DNA of 20,957 nt from Isoetes engelmannii (Eukaryota; Streptophyta; Lycopodiopsida; Isoetales; Isoetaceae): assembly GCA_011763485.2 (NCBI GenBank), contig JAANSK020275491.1:1-20957 (forward strand). The letters are read 5' to 3'. Of this stretch, positions 1 through 12,196 are shown one piece after another. The position numbers and the translations under genes were made by a program. The notes under the pieces were generated by a model. That model ran no database searches, had not been told where the DNA came from, and saw only the letters and a program-made list of their open reading frames with translations. The first letter of the stretch is position 1. Every line of letters begins with the position of its first letter.

Positions 1-600
1 AAAAGATTAATGTAATTGTCTTTATGGGTTTTATTCTAGTTTTTTTTTTCTCAGCCATCGATCTACGAGATATTCCTGGTTATGTGCCAGATCGATGGCC
101 ATTAACATTTTGACCACCCAAAATTAAAAGACATGATTCAATGGTGTGGATCGAACATATATGGTATTAAAATTATATTGCCATAATGTACATAATATAT
201 TACAGAAAGAACTGAATGGTTGCCTGAATGAATCCTCTGCTACTAGTGTTGTGGGCACAAAGCTGGGCCAGAAAGAATCGTGATCCTGGCAACCGCGCCC
301 AGCTTTAGACATGTCGGCTCACAAAAGTGGCACCGCATTAAACCTGCATCTGCAATAGCTTCATCAAACTGGTAGAGTGTTCTGCCATAGCTCAAATCAG
401 CAGAGCTTTTTACCTTAACGCACCGGTCCTCAACTTTACAGGCTGAGATCGGATCTCAGCCCTTGATTAAGAAGCTGTTATCAGCTAATAACATCTGAGG
501 GGCCAGAATTTTATGGTCTCTGTTGCATAACGTCCTAGAGTGTTATGATCTCTGTTGCATAATGTCCTAGGGTGTTATAGGATGGGCGATTGCGGTGATT
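1..600. other. upstream intergenic DNA, no gene recognised
   Basis: No convincing coding region on either strand; the short open frames have no recognisable family. It holds two small perfect inverted repeats. One has arms of 11 bp (54-64 and 89-99, gccatcgatct) around a 24-nt loop. The other is a 10-bp-arm palindrome with a one-base centre (441-461, ggctgagatc). A two-copy tandem repeat (511-574) is listed separately. Confidence 0.6.
511..574. repeat. 32-bp tandem duplication, two copies
   Basis: Copies at 511-542 and 543-574 share ttatgrtctctgttgcataa and differ at about three positions. Seen directly in the sequence; no function is apparent. Confidence 0.85.
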
Positions 601-621
601 ATGTGCTGGAAAAACTCTGCC

Positions 622-867
622 CAGCAAACTCCGGAAAGCCCCAGCAAACTTCGGAAAGCCCTAAACTCTGTTCGCTGGGTTCTACCGGCTGGGCTGCAAA
701 AACGATTTTGAAAGCGCTTTAATCTATGGAAATCTGTTCCAGAAATTGGTGGAAATCTGTGAAAAGAACAAAAATCTGTTCCAGAAATCTTGAAAGAACA
801 AAAATTTGTTCCGGAAAGCCTTAAACTCTGTTTGTTCGCTGGGTTCTTGCCGCTGGGCTGCACAAAA
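622..867. repeat. nested short direct repeats
   Basis: A patchwork of direct repeats. A 20-bp unit occurs twice in tandem (622-641, 642-661). A 30-bp unit containing aaagaacaaaaat occurs twice in tandem (763-792, 793-822). A unit of about 52-57 bp beginning cggaaagcc and ending gggctgca occurs at 651-702 and again at 811-867. The nesting suggests a decayed minisatellite or part of a repetitive element. Open frames here on both strands look like by-products of the repeats. Confidence 0.75.
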
Positions 868-997
868 CTAAACCAACAAAAGAAGCACAAAAGAAGCATT
901 CGACGCCCCCTGCTTCCGACGCCCTTGCTTCCAGCCCTGGCGTGCTCCATTCCGGCGATCTTCTCCGGTTGCAAAGCCTCGGACCAGAGATGTTAAG

Positions 998-1210
998 GGA
1001 GATAACGTCTCTGCCCTCGGTTGTTACAAGAAAAAAAAAATTGAGGGCCAAAGTGGCCACGGCCAAAATGGCTAATAAAAAAAAATTTCGGGTCAAAGTG
1101 GCCACGGCCAAAATGGCTCAGGCGTGCACGCCCTCGCCATTTTGGCCATGGCCACTTTAGCCCTCAATTTTTTTTTCTTGTAACAACCTCGGGCGAGACG
1201 TTATCTACCC
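998..1210. repeat. long inverted repeat (fold-back/MITE-like) with internal duplication
   Basis: Left arm 998-1072 and right arm 1136-1210 are near-perfect reverse complements: gataacgtct faces agacgttatc, and the arms continue through cttgtaacaacc, an A/T run and gccattttggcc. The loop holds a second copy of the inner arm (ggycaaagtggccacggcca) offset by 45 bp, so the left half is itself partly duplicated. No coding sequence lies inside. It is probably a non-autonomous fold-back transposon or an inverted duplication. No clear target-site duplication was found. Confidence 0.8.
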
Positions 1211-1708
1211 CATAAAATCAGAAAACCTAGGCTGCAAATAGAAATCACCATGAGATCTTATCCATGCCCTAGAAACTCGCTCCAAAAATTTCGCAAAATA
1301 TTTTCCTTCTTTCTAACCACGACAAAAAAAAAAGAAGAGAAAACCCATCCAAACCACAAAACATGGCCTTTATATGAAATTAAGTTGCTCAAACATAGCG
1401 AAAATATGGTTTCACATACAATACGTACCAAGAATGATAGTCCCAACCATTGCTAGTTAATTATTAGTCATACAACATTAACTATGACTCACGCAACATC
1501 AAGTACATTGGTCAATCTCGAACCCATAACCTCGAATATATTGACCAATCTCGAACCCGTAACCTCGAATATGGCGAATTTAACGTCGTGCCACTGAAGC
1601 ATAGGACGAAAGTGCAATATTTGCCCCTTTCTTCAACCTATCAAAAGAGTTTCGTAAACGTAGCTCGGCTGAAAACAAATTTTAACCTTGTAGCATGTGG
1701 AAGAATCG
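1211..1708. other. intergenic DNA, no gene recognised
   Basis: AT-rich sequence without a convincing reading frame on either strand. Its only clear structure is the 33-bp tandem duplication at 1508-1573. Confidence 0.6.
1508..1573. repeat. 33-bp tandem duplication, two copies
   Basis: Two adjacent copies with period 33 share caatctcgaacccrtaacc and the following ctcgaatat. They differ at about three positions. Confidence 0.85.
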
Positions 1709-1801
1709 TAATGGCCCGGGGGAAGCAATTACGCCCTGCTCGGCCTGGCTAACGGGCTCGCTAGGGCCTTACAGGGCGTAATGGCCTCCCCCGGGCCATT
1801 A
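1709..1801. mobile_element. small fold-back (MITE-like) element, copy A
   Basis: The arms at 1709-1738 and 1772-1801 are reverse complements with a few mismatches; the outer ends read taatggcccggggg and cccccgggccatta. The right half closely matches a second element at 20118-20193, including the cccttcca-like sequence just outside the arm, so this is a dispersed family and not a chance hairpin. It is non-coding and lies about 220 bp upstream of the LTN1 start codon. The superfamily cannot be named from sequence alone. Confidence 0.75.
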
Positions 1802-1942
1802 TCCCTCCCATAATAATCGTTAGAGATCAACCGTTAGGATTGGGCCACATCATGGCGTCAAAGGTAACCACGTAAACAAAGGCCTCACAAGGTTTGCCGT
1901 TTAGGCTGTTGCCACTGAAATCCACGTTGTGGAACATTATAT

Positions 1943-1954
1943 CCAATATATTTA
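1943..1954 (+). promoter_or_regulatory. possible LTN1 TATA-like element
   Basis: The sequence ccaatatattta lies about 70 bp upstream of the LTN1 start codon, and the leader between them contains no ATG. The spacing suits a core promoter with a short 5' leader, but nothing in the sequence fixes the transcription start. Confidence 0.25.
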
Positions 1955-2020
1955 TTGAAACACTACAGAACTCCACTTTCAAATAAGGGAAAGCTCCCAG
2001 CTTACCACGGCACCAGAACC

Positions 2021-5000
2021 ATGGGTAAATCCAAGGGCGATTCTGTCCGCAGCAAGACCAGGCCTTCTAGTAGCAGGTTCGTACCCTTATTTTCTTTTGA
2101 ATCCAACAGCTACTTAACATGTTACAAGTCAAACTGTTACGTTTGTTGGCAATTTGCGAACTTTTTATTTTGATCAGGGCTGTGTTATTGCCACTGGCAT
2201 TTGTCATTCAATGTTCAGCTTTAACTAACTCTTTAGTACAAAGAGATTATTTTCTGATTGAATTTCTTATAATTTATAGCTTTCTGTTGCTCTAAGGTGA
2301 ACATTGCATATGTTTTCATCTGCAGCTTGGCTGCTTCGCTTGTCCAAACTTCCAGAGTCTCCCTTGGGTTTGGTGGTTATGTGGGAAATGCAAAGTTGGA
2401 GGAGGCCATTTCCAGCGAGAGGGATGCATTTTTGGTATGTTTGATTATGAAAAAGATGCATTGAGGTGAAAGCCCATTTCATTAAATTCACATTGTTACA
2501 GGATCTTGATAGTGAGGTTATTGCGCATCTTCGGAGGCTTTCAAAAAAGGATTCAGTGACAAAGGTAAAAGCATCAAATTTTTTTATAGAAATGATCGGG
2601 CAAGATGTTTTTTTTTTTGGCTATCTATGCTATAATAAGGTTAGTGGTGGCAACTATGTGATTTCTACACTTTTTATCAATCACATTTGTGCATAACTAT
2701 TTAGATTTATAATTGTTGTTTTAAATTGCATGCAGTTCATTATGTTTCAGAAAGCTTTAGCATCTTAGCTATAAAGACGTTGCAAAACTATGATATCAAT
2801 ACTATCTGTATATGAAAAGATAAAATAACCGTTTTTTCATATACTGTTTTGGCAGTTGAAAGCTCTTGCAGCTTTAAATCTTTTTTTTGAGGAGCATAAT
2901 AGTGATGAAGTTGGGCCAGTTATTCCTCACTGGGTATGTAGCTGCTAGCATCTTATGACTGCTAAAATGAACCATGCACTATCATCATTTGAAAACACAG
3001 TTATGTAGGTTAAATTATTATAATAATCCTGCAATATGCCAGGATACAGAAAGTGGTGCCACCCTCATAGGGAAGTATATACTCGCTTTCCCCTCCATTA
3101 GTCTAGATTAGCTCATTGTATTCACCATTAAAATATTTCATACAATCCTTAATACTTTGCAAAATTGAAGTATGTCCTTGCAATGTGGGATTCTATAGTT
3201 GAAGACCACCGTTTTTACATACATAGTTATGTACATGGATCCAATTTTTGTTATTCACTATTGTATTTTCTCTATTAATGTATAATCATATTTGAATCTC
3301 TGCTGAACTGTCGGTGCTCTGTCTTTACAGATCTTTGAGTATAAAAGGCTAGTATATGATAACAATAGACAGGTTCGAGAAACTGCAAACAAAACTATGA
3401 TGAGCATCCTAGTTAAAGCTGGGTACGCTTTGCAAACTGCTTTAGGAACTTTTGTGCATGGTTATGGAAGTTTGAAACACTATCATTTTGAAATACTATC
3501 ATTTGACGGGTCCATGAATGAACCAATTCATCTGTGAAAAGAAAAGAAAAATTAATAATTAATTTTCTTCTTGAATATTGCAGTCTAAAACTCACCCGCT
3601 ACCACTTGGTGGGTTTCCTTTGGGACAGACCGAGACACTGCAGTATCTGCTGTTTTCAGTTTCCTGGTTTTTTGTAATCAATTTTTTTTGTCTCTAAAGC
3701 TGATAAGGAGTGCACAAAACAACTGTCATGCCTACATGCATATCATTTCAAGTTATTTTATGCAGAGTTAACTTAATAGATAAAATGGCGATATCAATTG
3801 GGAAGGTACTAGACCACTTTATTAGATTTAATCCTTCTAGTTGAACCCCCTTTTTTCCTTCATAGAGGGTAGAACATTGTCTAGTGACTTTTTTGTTGTA
3901 TGCCTTAGGAAGTGTGGAATAAATCCCTAGCAATCTCAGCTTAAAGTGATTGTTGTTTTTGTGCAAACACTAAACAACATTTTATATAATAATTTAGCAT
4001 GTGTGAACATGTTGGTTTTGAATTGCAATAAGCCAGACATTACAGTCGTGTAGATGGGAACGTGAAACCTTTTGCCCTATTGTTTTGCAGACGATCTCTT
4101 GCGCCACATCTTAAATCATTGATTGGTCCCTGGTGGATGTCACAGTTTGATCTATCTGCTGAAGTCTCTGAAGCAGCAAAACAGTCATTTCAAGTAAGAA
4201 GGCTTTCCTCGCTGAGCCAGATATATGATTTGTTATGTAGGACTTATTGAAGATATAACCATCAAATGATTGTGTACTTTTATGGACATGTTATAACCGT
4301 TTTTTCTGTATTTTCTCTGGCTTTCATCCAGCCCTCTGTAATGTGCAGTGGGGTTAAGGTGCATGTGATAATTCTTAATATACCTCTATGGCATTGATAG
4401 AAGTTATTAATTTCTTATATTCTCAATGCTGTGCAGATTATATTCCGAAGCCAAAGGAAAAGATTTGAGGCACTTCTTTTCTGTATGACTGAGCTTTTTA
4501 ATTACCTTAGTGAGAATCTAAAGCTGACGGCACAAACTATAGCTGATAAAGGTGCTTCAGTTGAAGAGTCCACAGAGAAATATGAACGGGTAATTTTGGG
4601 CTATTTACAGTTTTTTTATGGTTTAGCATCGACCAATCCAAGCCACATCGTTTGCAGGCCATATCTTCTTCCCTTTTGTCCTTGGCAGCTCTTCTTCATG
4701 CCTTAAGTGCTGGGCCTGGTGCTGCAGAACCATCTACAGAGAACAAAGACAATACTAGAAGTGAAGTGGAACCTATGCTCACAACTGCTGTGATGAAGTT
4801 GTGCCAAGATCATAAGCATCTTGAAGTTTTTGTAAAGTCAAAAAGCTCATATATTCGTTCTGCAGCTTATCAAGCCTTACGAGCTTTTGTCCAATATGTC
4901 CCACAAGCATTCGAACCCGATTCTATGGATGATGTTGTTAAGCTTGTTCTTGGTGCATTTGGAGAAAAAGAACCAATGTGCCATCAGGCAATGTGGGATA

Positions 5001-8000
5001 TGATTCTTTGCTTCACTCGGCAGTTTTCGAATGCCTGGGAAGCGAACCGTCTAAGGAAGGTTGCATTCCCGAGGTTGTGGGCTTTTTTGCGTCATGGATG
5101 CTATGGATCACAACAAATTTCATATCCTTGCCTTCTTCCTTTTCTCTCTTTTATTTCTCCACATGCCATAATACCTGCTGAGGATTTTTTCTATGAATTC
5201 TTTGGGAGCCTTTGGAAAGGCCACGAAGAATGCTCCCATACGGTTGCGGATGGACATGCTCTGCTGAAGGGTGTCCAAGAATGTTTTATTTGGGTGGTGG
5301 CAAATGCCAAAAGGTAGAACTTTTCTTTAAGTAGAGTTTCGTGTTAAGAATCTCTAATTGCTCGGTTTCTTTTGCAGGTATTGTGACGTTGAGAACTTAG
5401 GCTTATCCAACTTTCGCCAATCCCTTGTTAATGCTGTTCTCCTTAAGCTTATGTGGACCACCTATATTAACAGTAACACTTTAAAAGTTCCCAAAATAGA
5501 AGCACAAAGGGAAAAAGAATACAACCAATCAGATTCCAAAGGGGAGAGGATCAAGATAGCTGAAGCTGCTGTTCCTACCTTTAGACATGAACTTGGAATC
5601 TACATTACCGATATTCTGAAGAGTCTTGGTACCATAGATACCAGTTTCTTGGATTGTTTCTGGTCTGCATGTCATAAAGTTGGTGTGATCATACTTGACC
5701 AGGCTGCAGCTCATGCAGCTGAATTTGATGACCAGATTTCCCATCTTTCTCAGTTTTTGGATCTAGTTATAGCAAGATATGCATCAGTTGAGGAGAAGGA
5801 TTATATTGTAACTGTATTTCTGCAGCCTTTTATTGTGGAGATTTTTCCTACAGTTCAGTCTTCGGTAAGGAATTTCTGCCATCATTTCCTTTCATCTGGA
5901 TTTCTTGTTTCTGTAGATTTTTTAGATCTTCTGTTGATCTTCATTTCTTCTCCCTCTTCCCATATACCCAGTTCTTATACCCAGCTGTATTATTACACTG
6001 CTGTTTGATATATTTACGACTATTTAGCTTTAATTTGACTCTTGCTACTATGTCATTTATGTGTCAGGGTAGCTCAAAAGCCATAAAACTTCTTGCTCAA
6101 CTCGTTTCCGCATTTGGTCCAACAGCATTTCGCTTAGTAGAGGTAGAGGATAAGCAAGACAGTGGAATTGGCGTAGCTCATGCTTTCAGGACAGTGTTAC
6201 TCCCATGGTGCCTAGAGTGGGATGCAGTCATTGATTCCAAGCTTGAACTTTTGTTATCCTTTCTATGTGACGTTAACTTTTATACGGAGTGGAACTTTGT
6301 GCTTCATATGTTAGCGTCTCAAATGAAAAGCGAAGCAAATGTTGTGAAGTATTCACTGAATCTTGAGAAGGTGGAGGTTTTAGCATTATTATTGGAAAAG
6401 ATGCAACGGAAAGGGCTTTGCGAAGGAACACAGCAATGGCAATCAGATGCCCTTGACAAAATGGTCTTGGATATTTGCCAATGTGATGATCTGTTCAAGA
6501 TGCCTTGTTGCCAACTTTTGAGGTATTTAACATTTGAGGTTTGTCAGATGTTTGTAGGATTTGATGTGATTTCCCCCCCTGCTCCAAGAAATTATAGAGA
6601 TGATGACTGATGTGGTCTCTATTCCCTGAGGTCTAAATATGTGAACTGGCATCCAGAACTGAAATGGTGATTAGTTCATGCAATGTAGGAAGTTGTGAGA
6701 TTACACTGCTTGTGTTGGTGTTTTGCTTTACTTTTGTCTGATGTGGTCAAACGGATACAGGACTGTATTGGGAGGCAGTACTGAAAAAAAGGATGCGCCT
6801 CTTATACTTTCCAACAATGCAACTATTAAGATCCTGGAGGCACTTTTAGGGATATTAATTTCTACGTTAGAGATGTCAAACGACCAGTGGGACACTTTTG
6901 CAACATCATTGCTTAGATCTTCCATCCCTGGTGGCTCTTTGGAGCCAATTGGAGCTCAGTTGCCAACATCACTATTTGATTCGGCTATATCTGTAATGCA
7001 AGTACTGAAAGATTGTTTTCCCTCACTTTATTACTTGGACAATGATTCACAAATTCTAACAAAACTTGGCGCCGCCCTTATATTTTTGTACTGGGCATAT
7101 GGGGCTGATGCTGCTTCTGGAGGGGCTGATGGCCATTTTACTGAATTTGTTAACAACATGAGTCAAGTAGTGTTTCCAGAATTCAAAAGATTGAACGCAA
7201 TAAGCAGGCACAACCTGAGATGGCATCTACTTGAATGCATTCGAAACGCAGTATTTGGAGGATCTGATATAAAATCCCTTGATCCTGCTGGAACATTTAC
7301 AAAATGGGTTGTGGATTTGGTGAGCTGGACATGTAAAAATGCGGAAGAGACAGATGAAGCGATTGACACTTTTCTTGCTGCGAAAGATTGTTCTTGGCCC
7401 CTTTGGGTTCAGACTCCTCCCACCTCGAAAAATATGCTGCCTGCATTTGATATGGAGAATATTATTGAGGTATGTTAGATCTGTTTGTCTTTTGTTCACT
7501 TTATGGGCATGATGAGTTATGATTTGGAAAGAACTAGGCAACACACATCATATTAATTGACGCCTCAAAAGAAATGACGCTTAAAATTTGAGCAAATGGG
7601 AGACAGTTTGGACTGTGTGTCAATTTCAATTTGATTATGGGTTTGCAGAAACATAAATAAATGCACTGGAGCATCAATGAATTTACCATAATTTGATGCC
7701 AACAATTCTAGAGGGATTATAGAACAAGTCTTGTAGAAAAGCCTTCTTAAAGCAGAAAGGGGAGATGTTTAGAACCTTATGCAGCAATAATGTTTGACAA
7801 CTCCAAGAAAATACGCAGCTGATGAAATTATGATGTTTCAGAGGCAGAAATTTAATGGTTTTAAGTCAAAACAGAAGTGCTTAATATCTTGTAGACTGAT
7901 ATATGTGTATGTTTTAGTTTGACATTCAGTTTCTCGTTAGTCTAATTGGATTTTTTGTTGCTAAGCAGACTGCCGAGCACAGGCATTTTGTGCAACTGGT

Positions 8001-11000
8001 TGATGCAGTGGGTTCTCGTTTAGGATATGAGACATTGATTTTGGGTTCTACGCATACAGCCGCAGAGCATGCATTGGAAGTAAATGGAACGACATCAGAT
8101 CACAAAACTGGCAGGTCTATGCGTCCTTGGCTTATTCTCGAGTTACTATGCACATGGGATTGGGATAGCGGCAGCGCAAGTAGATCAGTGCTTCCATTTT
8201 TACGAGATTGTGCTGCTTATAAGAGAGAAAGCTCTCAACAGAGTGTGGTCAATATTGTCCTTGATTGCTTGTTTTCTGGAGCTTCAAGGAGCAGAAAATT
8301 GAAGTCTGTTAATGAAGATTTCAATGGTGCAGAGCCTTTGCTGCGTGCCTTGCTTCATGTACTTAAGGTACTGTTTGAGAATGAGGGAGCATACACAAGG
8401 GAGGAAGCTGAAGCTCTCTTTTATCGTTACATAGCAAAGCAAGGAGATGTCATTGCCACTATTTGTCCATTACATGTTTTGCCAAAAGTTTTGGGAATTC
8501 TAATGCCAGTCCTACGTAGAAAGGTATCCGAGACTGAAGCCAATTTATTCAAGCCAGTGATTTGTCATTGGCTAAATCTTGGGCTTCTGTCTACACCCAT
8601 TGGTAAGTTCCAGGATAGAGATTGCATTTATTTTTGAGAATATGAACTAATGATTGACATTTGCAGAAATGATTAATTGGGTAGAAGTTGCAGTAGCATG
8701 CTTTCCATTAAATCCATGTGGGGGAGCTGCTGCTGTCCTTGCAGCCTCTAGTGCCGCTGTAAGTGAACGAGAACAAGAACTTCTGTTGCTCCTGGGCAGA
8801 AAAGCATGTGGAAAAGAACCACAATCATGGGAATTAAATGAAGAAGTCTTGCTAGCTAAGTTATTGGCTGCAACTGTTGCATATTGCTGGAAAGTATTTG
8901 CTGAGCAGGATTGGACGTTGATAATAAATCAGCTGAATAAGTGGCTTGCAAAGGCAGTACTTAGTTTTGAAGACATGACTGAATCTGTTTGTGGTATTGT
9001 CGAGACTGAATCACATTCTGGTGAATCATCCAGCATGGATCATGCTTCAGAGAGAATATGGGAAGAAATCATGAAAATAGATGACAATTTAATATGGATA
9101 TCCAGTGTGGCAGTAAACATTTATTCCCTTCTGAAAGCTATTCATAGTTTTGAAGAGTCATCATCGACAACAACGTTTATTAGAATGGGCGAGAAGTGGC
9201 AAAGGGTTGATGATCGGGCATCAGAGAGCATCTTGCGATTACTATTAACTACTGGCCTTGTAGAATCTTCCATAATAGATCTTCATGACAATGAAGCAAG
9301 AGCCATGATCTCTCTGAATCGTGTTCAGCAGTCCCAGTTCTGGGATCTGGTTGCAGATGCTGCATTAGGGACCTCAAGTAGGGCTAGAGAAGCTGCCATT
9401 CGGGCTGCTGATCTGTGGGGACTTGGATGGACATCAATAAGTGCTCTTTATGCTCTTCTTTTTACTCCTCATCCAATTCCAACTTTGCAGTGGGTAGCTT
9501 ATAGCTTTTTATCTACTGAGCCGCTTCAGCAGATAGCTGTAACATGGGGATTGGAAAAAGGTGCTGTAAAAGAAGAAAATGAGCTTGAAGCATATAATGT
9601 GCAGGTTGCTGTGGACAAGAAGTCAAGTTCTTCTGTTATAGCGAAGATAAGGCCCGAACTTGCAAAAGTATTAGAAATGCCAGCATCAGTAGTTCTGGAA
9701 TCTTGTTTATCATCTTCTCGGGTATGCATTTTCTGAAGGAAAAATGTATCATGCTCATGGATGGACTAATAATTTGAATATATTCATTCTTGACAGCTTC
9801 ACTATTTCCTGGCATGGTCACTTTTCCTGTCACATCTTCAGTCACTAATGACATTATCACAAGCAAGAGAGAGACTTGTACAATACACGCAAGACTCGGA
9901 GACAACTGCAACTCTTCTTGATTGTCTTTTTCAACATATACCATTAAACCATACATCAGTGCAATCCATCTCAAGGAAGAAAAATATGATTATGATAGAA
10001 CAAAGTGATGCTGCAGAATCTGCAAAACGGGCAGCATCAATAGGCGCTCTTTCCTTTGCTGTAGAAGGGCTATGCAATGCTGGTGAAAAAGAATTGGCCA
10101 TGGTTGCTGGAGCTATATATGGGTTGCTGCTTAGGGTTCTTCCAGCATCTGTTCGAGTTTGGTTCACTGGTTTGAGGGACCGTTCTGCTGCTGCTGATAT
10201 TAAGGCCTTTACAAGCCAGTATTGCAGTCCCCAACTGCTTGCTGATGAGTTTTCTCAGGTTAGCACTTTGACTTGTTTTGCCAGTTCCATTTTTTTCTGC
10301 TTCAATAAAAGGAGTAAAAACGTTCCTCAGAGATTATTTATTACAATCGTCTAGCAAAAGTTAAACAGACCGATTTTCTACAATGACAGAACACTTTTAT
10401 GCGCATGAATCTTTCAGCAACATTGTTTTTATGTGTCCTATTAAACTGCTTACTATGGCCTTTTGGCACCAAGCAGTTCGGCTGCAGATATTTCTAAGCC
10501 ACTGTTCTTTTGACAGGTTCAAGCAGCAGGAATCTCAGAGGAGTATTTGCATATTCGAGCAAATAGGAGTTCAAGGGAGATTACTGCTTCCTACAAAAAG
10601 GAAGAGGCAGCTATGGACATCCTTATCCGATTACCAGCATGTTACCCTTTGAAAGCTGTGGAAGTGGACTGTACACGTCGCATGGGCATCAGCGAGACTC
10701 TCCTCAGAAAGTGGATCCTCTCAATGGCTGCATTTTTGCATAATCAAGTAACCACCGCCTCTCTTTCTTATGCATGACTACTACTTTTCCACATTGATAA
10801 TATGTTGTCAACATTGTTAAACAGTGCACATGAATGATTGCTTCTCTAATTTCTAGTCTGGATGCTTTGATGATATGTTATTGTTAAAAGTGATGATGCG
10901 ATTATTTTGCAGAATGGAGCCATAGCTGAGGCCGTACAAATGTGGAAGCAGAATGTAGATCGTGAATTTGAAGGTGTTGAAGAGTGTCCCATTTGTTACA

Positions 11001-11140
11001 GCATTATTCACACAGTAAACCATGCCCTTCCTCGTCTGCCCTGCAAGACCTGTAAGCACAAATTCCATGCTGCCTGCCTATACAAATGGTTTTCGACTTC
11101 TCACAAGTCCACATGCCCCTTATGCCAAACCCCATTTTAA
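2021..11140 (+). CDS. LTN1: E3 ubiquitin-protein ligase listerin, complete 16-exon gene
   Basis: Listerin ubiquitinates nascent chains stuck on 60S subunits in cytosolic ribosome-associated quality control, with Rqc2/NEMF and Cdc48/p97 (family knowledge). Exons: 2021-2076, 2326-2434, 2502-2564, 2856-2933, 3331-3422, 4091-4193, 4437-4589, 4658-5313, 5378-5864, 6068-6522, 6761-7469, 7969-8602, 8667-9721, 9797-10258, 10517-10747, 10913-11140. All introns are GT-AG (64-668 bp) and every junction keeps frame, giving 1856 residues, close to Arabidopsis listerin (At5g58410, about 1870). The start ATG sits in good context (accATGG) and encodes the conserved MGKSKGD...SKTRPSSS opening, then a GFGGYVG motif. 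The middle is long HEAT/ARM-like helical sequence, including [29 protein letters not shown] and [11 protein letters not shown]. An RWD domain and a RING finger close the protein. No disruption was seen, so the gene appears functional. Exon limits were placed by eye from splice consensus and family similarity. Confidence 0.97.
10517..11140 (+). other. LTN1: LTN1 RWD and C-terminal RING domains (exons 15-16)
   Basis: Exon 15 encodes the RWD region (about residues 1705-1781), with [19 protein letters not shown] and the usual YPL turn. It continues through [20 protein letters not shown] in exon 16. The RING has eight ligands in C4HC3 order: Cys1806, Cys1809, Cys1825, Cys1828, His1833, Cys1836, Cys1849 and Cys1852. 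The protein ends four residues after the last cysteine, as listerins do. The RING recruits the E2. The RWD-RING end reaches the nascent-chain exit of the 60S subunit (family knowledge). All eight ligands are intact, which argues for an active ligase. Confidence 0.95.
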
Positions 11141-11313
11141 TTGTATTATCTTTGCTATTATATTGTACTATACTCATGTTCCGTGTGGACAAGAAATGTA
11201 CAAGTGGCTGTGTTTCTTGAAAATGCTGGAAAGAAAATATACAACACAATGCCGCCTATTACCCCAATTTATAAAACATGGCTATTGTTCATTTGGAGAT
11301 CTAGATAGAAAGT

Positions 11314-11406
11314 TGTGTTGCCAAAATTCACAAGACACCTCAGTACTACTAGTTCTGTTTGTGTTGCCAAAATTCAACAAGACACCTCAGTACTACTAGT
11401 TGTGTT
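11314..11406. repeat. 46/47-bp tandem duplication in the LTN1 3' flank
   Basis: Copies at 11314-11359 and 11360-11406 share tgtgttgccaaaattca and cacctcagtactactagtt and differ by one inserted base and one substitution. They start about 175 bp after the LTN1 stop, probably within its 3' UTR. No AATAAA signal was seen in the first 300 bp after the stop, so the transcript end is unknown. Confidence 0.88.
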
Positions 11407-11425
11407 TGCGTTGTTCCCTATCATT

Positions 11426-11487
11426 GTATGTTCACGTTCATTTCATGAATGCATCCGTATGTTCACATTCATTTCATGAATGCGTCC
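11426..11487. repeat. 31-bp tandem duplication in the LTN1 3' flank
   Basis: Copies at 11426-11456 and 11457-11487 share ttcatttcatgaatgc and differ at two positions. This is a separate duplication only 20 bp after the preceding one. Confidence 0.88.
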
Positions 11488-11949
11488 TTGAACTGCTCGA
11501 GAGTTTCAACTTGAGCGGCAGAACGGCAAGCCGGTCGTCGAGCTGCTGACGCCCACATGTGAGGCCTCTCTAAGAAAGCCATCTAAAATGCTTGCTTGCC
11601 TTTCCTCCCATGGAAACATAAGACGACGCATGCGAAGAAAGGCACTGACACATGCTAGGAAAGGCATTCAATTGCCTTTCTTGTAATGTAGAAGGCAGTT
11701 AGTAAATATTTTACGTAAGAGTAGTTCGGAAATATTTCGCAGTAAGATTGCTCCAAAGAATGTTTAGCATTAGCATGCTGGGTAAAATTGTTGAAATAGC
11801 AGGTAAATGTGGGAATTGTCGAGTAAATCCATTGTAACACAAGCTAGAAAATCGTCGCAGCAACCAAGAATATTTCGTCAATATTTTTGGGTTTGAAACT
11901 TGCCACATGGCATGTTGCTGCTGAGCAAAATGTTTTCTAACTGGGTTTT
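11488..11949. other. intergenic DNA 3' of LTN1, no gene recognised
   Basis: No convincing reading frame. A small inverted repeat, ggaaaggcattcaattgcctttc, lies at about 11660-11682. Part of this stretch may be LTN1 3' UTR. Confidence 0.55.
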
Positions 11950-12019
11950 ATGGTAGAGATAATAGCCCTCCGCACGCCGTTGCACGGGGTAAGGGCTTGG
12001 CGAGCTCGCTAGGACGAGC

Positions 12020-12196
12020 CTCTAAGATAGTTTATGGGATTATTTGTTGGGGTAAGGAGCAGCCGTATAAGGAAAAAACCTTCTTAGAGCTTAGTTTTAC
12101 CCTGGCCATCCTCATGGACCGATACATGAAAGGAGATGAATTAGAAGAGGAGAGGAGAAAAATGATTCCACCAGAGGACCAAGAAGAGGATGACAT
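12020..12196 (+). repeat. duplicated coding-like segment, copy 1
   Basis: This matches 12947-13148 along its whole length. Positions 12100-12196 are identical to 13052-13148 except for one base. It lies in an open frame (11997-12233) with a charged, acidic sequence: LAILMDRYMKGDELEEERRK followed by MIPPEDQEEDD. I do not recognise the family. Surrounding retroelement debris suggests mobile-element coding DNA, but a host-derived fragment cannot be excluded. Confidence 0.75.

Noticed and set aside
567-1111. Minus-strand open frames of 135 and 96 codons
   Set aside because: They run across short tandem repeats and one arm of the long inverted repeat, show no recognisable domain and have low-complexity composition.
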